From Desulfovibrio oxyclinae DSM 11498 (GTDB lineage Bacteria; Desulfobacterota; Desulfovibrionia; Desulfovibrionales; Desulfovibrionaceae), in NCBI RefSeq assembly GCF_000375485.1, contig NZ_AQXE01000005.1:62001-126000 (forward strand): a stretch of DNA of 64,000 nucleotides, written 5' to 3'. Positions within the stretch are counted from its first letter, which is position 1. Each line of letters starts with the position of its first letter. The notes under the pieces were generated by a model. It was not told the origin of the DNA, searched no databases, and worked only from the letters and a program-made list of their open reading frames with translations. The position numbers were made by a program, and so were the translations under genes. Of the stretch, positions 60,755 to 64,000 are shown one piece after another.

Positions 60755-61665
60755 GCGTCCTCCCGCCGGCCATCATCAAGGCAGCCGTGGTCCCTTGCGG
60801 CCTGCATGGCCTGCTGCACGGCTACTTCCTTGTGTTTGGCCTCGATCATCAGGTCGAAGTCGAACGGTGCCGCATCGCAAAGCTCACGCACGTCGGCGGC
60901 TTCCACCGTATCTGCATGAGCGCCGTGTCGTGCGTCAGGGCGTCTTGAGGAAAGATGCAGCTTGGGCCTGCCGTCGGGCTCGCGCCATGTTTCACGGATT
61001 TGCGGCATGAGTTCGGGCAGCGGCGTCTCGCCGGGGTGAAAGCGGTGGTGGTGAATGTCGAAGACTGCGGGAACACCGCATCTGCGGCTGACGGTCAGGA
61101 TATGTTCCGGCGTGAAGATGCGCTCGTCGTTCTCCAGCACCAGCCGGGAGCGTATGCGTTGCGGAAGGTTGTCCACTTCCCGGCTCAGTCGGTCCACGGC
61201 CTTGTCCATGTCACCGCAGCGACAGCCGCCGTGCAGAACAACCTTATGGGACGCGTCAAGGCCCATGAGCTCCAGCACCGTGCAGGAGTAGGCCAGCTCG
61301 GCAACGGTCTTCTGCACCACTTCGGGGTTTTCCGAATTCAGAACGTTGTACTGACCGGGGTGTAAAGAAAACCGAAAATCCTTGTTGCGATAGGTCTTCC
61401 CGAGATTCGCCAGACGATCCGCGACCATGGTTTGCCAGTCCAGATCCATATCAGGGTGCGAAGCAAATGGCACGAGGGATGAGCCGATGCGAAAAAGGCG
61501 CATCTGGTGGGCATCCATCCAGCCGAGGATGAATTCCATGTCATCAAGGTTGGTTCGGACGGTCCGGGAAAGTTTTTCCCGAGAAAGGTTGGCCAGTCGG
61601 AAACCGTGGTTGGTGGACCGCTTGCTGGAGTGCATGACGCAGGGAAAACCGATTCTTTCGATCAT
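60751..61665 (-). CDS. uvsE: UV damage endonuclease UvsE/UvdE
   Basis: 304 residues, a TIM-barrel metal-dependent endonuclease that nicks 5' to UV photoproducts and other lesions. Conserved elements in order: FRIGSSLVPFASHPDMDLDW, FSLHPGQYNVLNS, VLHGGCRCGDMDKAV, LVLENDERIFTP, VFDIHHHRFHPGE, KLHLSS and FDLMIEAKHKE, giving the His/Glu/Asp metal ligands. Length is normal. It is the first gene of a three-gene overlapping transcript with the unknown protein and the dikinase. Confidence 0.92.
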   Translation of the reverse strand: MIERIGFPCVMHSSKRSTNHGFRLANLSREKLSRTVRTNLDDMEFILGWMDAHQMRLFRIGSSLVPFASHPDMDLDWQTMVADRLANLGKTYRNKDFRFSLHPGQYNVLNSENPEVVQKTVAELAYSCTVLELMGLDASHKVVLHGGCRCGDMDKAVDRLSREVDNLPQRIRSRLVLENDERIFTPEHILTVSRRCGVPAVFDIHHHRFHPGETPLPELMPQIRETWREPDGRPKLHLSSRRPDARHGAHADTVEAADVRELCDAAPFDFDLMIEAKHKEVAVQQAMQAARDHGCLDDGRREDA

Positions 61666-61728
61666 GACTGACCGTAGCAGATAATTTCACCCGTGGCATG
61701 TGCTAATTGATATAGGGGGGAGAGGGAA

Positions 61729-61750
61729 AGGGGCGGCCGGGGCCGCCCCT
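61729..61750 (-). terminator. hairpin after the PEP-CTERM gene
   Basis: AGGGGCGGCC (61729-61738) and GGCCGCCCCT (61741-61750) form a 9-bp stem with a tight loop 16 bp after the stop. The leftward tract is TTTCCCTCTCC, so termination strength is uncertain. Confidence 0.6.
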
Positions 61751-61766
61751 GGTGGTGCAGAGAGTG

Positions 61767-62498
61767 CTATTCCTGACGGAAGAGCTTTTTCCTGAAGCCG
61801 ATGAGGCCGAGCAGGGGCAGTCCCATCAGCAGGAAGGTGGAGGGCTCGGGAACCGGAGCTACGCCAACGTTGTCCCAGTAGACATCGTAGGACTCGCCAA
61901 AGTTGTACGAGTTCAGGATGATGTTGCCGAGCAGTCCGTTCTGGGTATCGTCGGCAAAGGAGAGGGCGAGCGCGTCGTTGATGTAATAGTCCATGCTCGT
62001 GCCGGTGTACTTCATGGTAATGTCGTACCAGCGTCCGGTGTCGTTCGGAGCGACCATGTCGAGCCAGCCACCGACGATGTAGTCGAAAGCGTAGAAGCCG
62101 TCATCAATTTCACTGCCGGAACGCCATGCCACGATGGGGTAACCGGAAACTTCACCGAAATTGTCATAAGTGGTGCCCCAAATGCCGACGTTGGAGTCGC
62201 CCCATGCGGAGTCCACGAAAAGATCGGCGTTGATGGAATAGGAACCGACGGGCACGTTGAAGTCGCGCTTTTTGCCTTGGTAGTTGTAAAAGCTGTTGTC
62301 CTGCTGGTCGGCGCCGTCGATGCCGATGTGCAGACGGTTGTCCCCGTCGAATACGGCGGTTTCAAAAACCGAAGGCTCGAAGCGGTCGGTATACCAGCTG
62401 GAAAGATCGGGATCATCAAAAGTGAGAACTTCTGCGTTAGCGGCGTGAGCCGTCAGGGTGAAGATGGCAACGAAGCACATCAGGACAAAACGTTTCAT
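61767..62498 (-). CDS. PEP-CTERM sorting-signal exported protein
   Basis: 243 residues. Signal peptide ~1-22 (MKRFVLMCFVAIFTLTAHAANA), a beta-rich extracellular domain with many aromatic, Asp and Gly residues (like a concanavalin/laminin-G type sandwich), and at 216-243 a PEP-CTERM signal: VPEPST, a hydrophobic helix, then RKKLFRQ. Exosortase would cleave it; the needed EpsH/XrtA-type exosortase is not in this window. AAGGAGG lies before the ATG. Single gene with its own promoter and terminator. Such proteins usually go to exopolysaccharide matrices. Confidence 0.9.
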   Translation of the reverse strand: MKRFVLMCFVAIFTLTAHAANAEVLTFDDPDLSSWYTDRFEPSVFETAVFDGDNRLHIGIDGADQQDNSFYNYQGKKRDFNVPVGSYSINADLFVDSAWGDSNVGIWGTTYDNFGEVSGYPIVAWRSGSEIDDGFYAFDYIVGGWLDMVAPNDTGRWYDITMKYTGTSMDYYINDALALSFADDTQNGLLGNIILNSYNFGESYDVYWDNVGVAPVPEPSTFLLMGLPLLGLIGFRKKLFRQE

Positions 62499-62538
62499 GG
62501 AATAGCCTCCTTGTATTGTGAAAACAGAATGGCCGATA

Positions 62539-62553
62539 TCAAAACCCGTGCCA
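62539..62553 (-). promoter_or_regulatory. sigma-54-like promoter before the PEP-CTERM gene
   Basis: On the minus strand TGGCACGGGTTTTGA matches TGGCAC-N5-TTGC at all positions but the last (A for C). The predicted start lies ~30 nt upstream of the ATG. Sigma-54/PrsR control of PEP-CTERM genes is known in other bacteria. Confidence 0.42.
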
Positions 62554-62809
62554 TGGTGTAAGTTGCTGAAAATGCGGATTAAAAATGCTGAACTTGGTTG
62601 ACGGATGTTAGGAAAGCCGTCGGCTGTGTAAGGGATCTCGACAGGAAAAGTCTTTAATTCAAGCTCTTATAAGGAAGGTGTTGCAGCACGAACTGCCTTG
62701 GAGCTTCCAGCGACGGTTGTCGAAAATCCTATCTCAATATCTAGTGGTCAACAGCTTCGTGGTGAAGAGTTTGTCTGTTTCAGCTCTTCTTTATAGATGT
62801 TCTTCGGTG

Positions 62810-63094
62810 ATGAAAGGAACAATCGCATTGCTATTGGTTTCATTCTTTTTGTCAGGCAATGCCGTGGGGCATGATCTTGAACGGTGTCCCTGTGTTTTTA
62901 CAGGCGTAAGAGTTTGAAAAGGATGAAGTTATATCAGAGAATATGCCGGGCCATGCTCCGTCACAATACTGCTTGGTTTTTTATGAGCAGGGCGTTGGTG
63001 TTTCCAAGGACCTGAAAAAGGCCGAAGAATGGTACGCAAAAGCGGCAGCGCCAGGCTTTGCGGGGTAAAAGAAGTACTGAAGAGGATATTATAA
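62810..63094 (+). pseudogene. decayed Sel1-repeat protein gene
   Basis: A signal-peptide-like start (ATG 62810, MKGTIALLLVSFFLSGNAVGHDLE) soon reaches a stop. Further on, in another frame, 62943-63068 encodes QYCLVFYEQGVGVSKDLKKAEEWYAKAAAPGFAG, a clear Sel1 repeat; a one-base frameshift then separates it from VKEVLKRIL and stop at 63094, a usual Sel1-protein ending. The gene is thus broken at least twice and has lost its middle. The region 62560-63120 is visibly more AT-rich than its neighbours. No other gene is seen in 62554-62809. Confidence 0.7.
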
Positions 63095-63120
63095 AAGCTG
63101 CTAGCTTATGCGTTAGCGCA

Positions 63121-63156
63121 GAAAAAGGCGGTTGAAGGATTCCTTCAACCGCCTTT
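63121..63156 (-). terminator. terminator of tRNA-Leu
   Basis: Near-perfect stem AAAGGCGGTTGAAGG (from 63124) with its complement (to 63156), minimal loop, followed leftward by TTTTTC. It begins 8 bp after the tRNA 3' end. Confidence 0.9.
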
Positions 63157-63164
63157 GATAATTC

Positions 63165-63251
63165 TGGTACCGAGGGAGAGACTCGAACTCTCAAGGGCCG
63201 AAGCCCGGCGGATTTTGAGTCCGCTGCGTCTACCAATTCCGCCACCCCGGC
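63165..63251 (-). tRNA. tRNA-Leu (CAA anticodon)
   Basis: 87 nt with encoded CCA. Acceptor GCCGGGG/CCTCGGT (G1-U72 wobble), anticodon stem GCGGA/TCCGC with loop CTCAAAA, a long class II variable arm (CGGGCTTCGGCCC) and T-arm GAGAG-TTCGAGT-CTCTC. The long arm and CAA anticodon identify leucine (UUG codons). Confidence 0.96.
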
Positions 63252-63352
63252 ATGGATTGGTGGGTATTCATAGGCGAGCCCCGGCTCAAATGTCAATAAG
63301 CTTGTCTCTCGTGCGCCATGGTGATAGCCATGCTTCCTGCAAGGAGAGTGAA

Positions 63353-64000
63353 ATGATACCAGTCGGATCTGTCGTCAACGCCGCGGCCATCGTCATCGGG
63401 TCGCTCATAGGATGCATGCTGCACAGCAGGTTCCCTGAGCGCATCAGAACCATTGTTTTTCAGGGCCTTGGCCTGTGCGTGCTGCTCATCGGGTTCCAGA
63501 TGGCCTTCAAGGCGCAGAACATTCTGGTGGTGCTGTTCAGCATCCTGCTCGGCGGCATCATCGGCGAGCTCGTGCGTCTCGACACGCTGTTCGAGCGTCT
63601 CGGAAACGCCGTCAAAAAGCGCATCGGGTCGGCCAATCCCAAGTTTACGGAAGGGCTGGTTTCGGCTTCTCTCATCTTCTGCATCGGCGCGCTGGCCATC
63701 GTCGGGTCCATTGAGGAAGGCATCCGCAATAATCCGACCGTGCTTTACACCAAGTCCATTCTGGACGGGTTCGCCAGCATTGCGCTCGCCTCATCCTTCG
63801 GCTCCGGCGTGCTTTTTTCGGCAATCCCCGTGTTGCTGTATCAGGGTGGCATTACCATCGGCGCCGGCTACGTGGAAAGCTACCTCTCGCCGCTGATCAT
63901 CGATCAGCTTTCTGCCACAGGCGGGCTGCTTATCGCGGGCATCGGCATCATCCTGTTGGAAATCAAGGACATCCGCATAGCGAACCTGCTGCCGTCGCTG
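63353..64000 (+). CDS. DUF554 membrane protein, 3' end outside window
   Basis: The first 216 residues are present; the frame is open at the right edge. ATG 63353 has AAGGAG 6 bp upstream. The sequence MIPVGSVVNAAAIVIGSLIG and the later ILLGGIIGELVRLD, LIFCIGALAIVGSIEEG, LLYQGGITIGAG and GGLLIAGIGIILLEIKDIRIANLLPSL are typical of DUF554 (YdfK/YqgA) polytopic proteins of ~230-240 residues, so ~15-25 residues are missing. The function is not known; a transporter role has been suggested. Confidence 0.92.
   Translation, partial: MIPVGSVVNAAAIVIGSLIGCMLHSRFPERIRTIVFQGLGLCVLLIGFQMAFKAQNILVVLFSILLGGIIGELVRLDTLFERLGNAVKKRIGSANPKFTEGLVSASLIFCIGALAIVGSIEEGIRNNPTVLYTKSILDGFASIALASSFGSGVLFSAIPVLLYQGGITIGAGYVESYLSPLIIDQLSATGGLLIAGIGIILLEIKDIRIANLLPSL

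Noticed and set aside
62678..62917. 79-codon open frame with a GTG start
   Set aside because: Only its C-terminal part looks like a real (signal peptide) sequence, and this is better read as the start of the broken Sel1 gene at 62810.
63328..63347. Weak GG-N10-GC element before the DUF554 gene as a sigma-54 promoter
   Set aside because: Only the GG and GC positions and a few flanking bases agree, and the element would overlap the ribosome site.

Overview
The window looks like chromosomal DNA of a Gram-negative, high-GC bacterium of the Desulfovibrio/Pseudodesulfovibrio type (Desulfobacterota). This rests on gene content and style rather than on any search: a bacterial STT3/PglB oligosaccharyltransferase, RfaE2-type heptose adenylyltransferase, IspDF fusion, type A RNase P RNA, a short cytochrome bd oxidase, PEP-CTERM protein and sigma-54 regulation, with many genes joined by ATGA overlaps. 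It is mostly core chromosome; no phage, IS, transposase, CRISPR array or resistance island was seen.

Layout. 1-8374: surface glycan and secretion genes. Leftward: gspL/M/N-like membrane proteins, a PglB-like oligosaccharyltransferase and the first codons of a DegT-type aminotransferase. Rightward: asnB, a PglA-like GT4, a PglC-like phosphoglycosyl transferase and a universal stress protein. 8400-10300: a small SHOCT membrane protein behind a good sigma-54 promoter, then about 1.4 kb of non-coding DNA built from 2.3 tandem copies of a 485-bp repeat. 10300-17650: leftward housekeeping block (cysS, an AsmA-like protein, ispDF, rnpB, a zinc-ribbon coiled-coil protein, Nif3, a CAT-anticodon tRNA, rfaE2, YkgJ). 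17700-23000: glycosyltransferases, one fused to a polysaccharide deacetylase, and a divergent sigma-54 activator with a degenerate receiver. 23100-27000: cydAB and a phosphofructokinase. 27000-31210: rightward protein-quality genes (Hsp20, HtpX, HtrA), a solute-binding protein and a methyltransferase that appears to start on ATA. 31300-43000: MltD, rlmB, a tetR-hlyD-ABC export operon, a sensor kinase with an HD-GYP regulator, arfB and an MscS channel.

43100-51810 is a four-gene leftward alpha-glucan operon: debranching enzyme, GT4 glucan synthase, GH57 amylase and one 1411-residue protein joining a GT3-type glycogen synthase to an alpha-glucan phosphorylase. 52000-57340 is a membrane-lipid modification cluster: FAD amine-oxidase-like protein, DUF1365-cyclopropane synthase fusion, DUF2062, SDR and DUF3833 lipoprotein.

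57333-61665 is a tightly coupled operon (uvsE, an unrecognised 317-residue protein, and a PEP-synthase/rifampicin-phosphotransferase-like dikinase carrying a DUF2237 domain). I regard it as the best candidate for undescribed biology here. 61700-64000 holds a PEP-CTERM protein with a sigma-54-like promoter, a decayed Sel1-repeat gene in AT-richer DNA, tRNA-Leu and the start of a DUF554 membrane protein.

The most unusual observations are the dikinase-DUF2237 operon, the glycogen synthase-phosphorylase fusion, the 485-bp tandem repeat, the ATA start, the pseudo-receiver activator and the WWDWG variant of the oligosaccharyltransferase motif. All family assignments come from reading motifs by eye.
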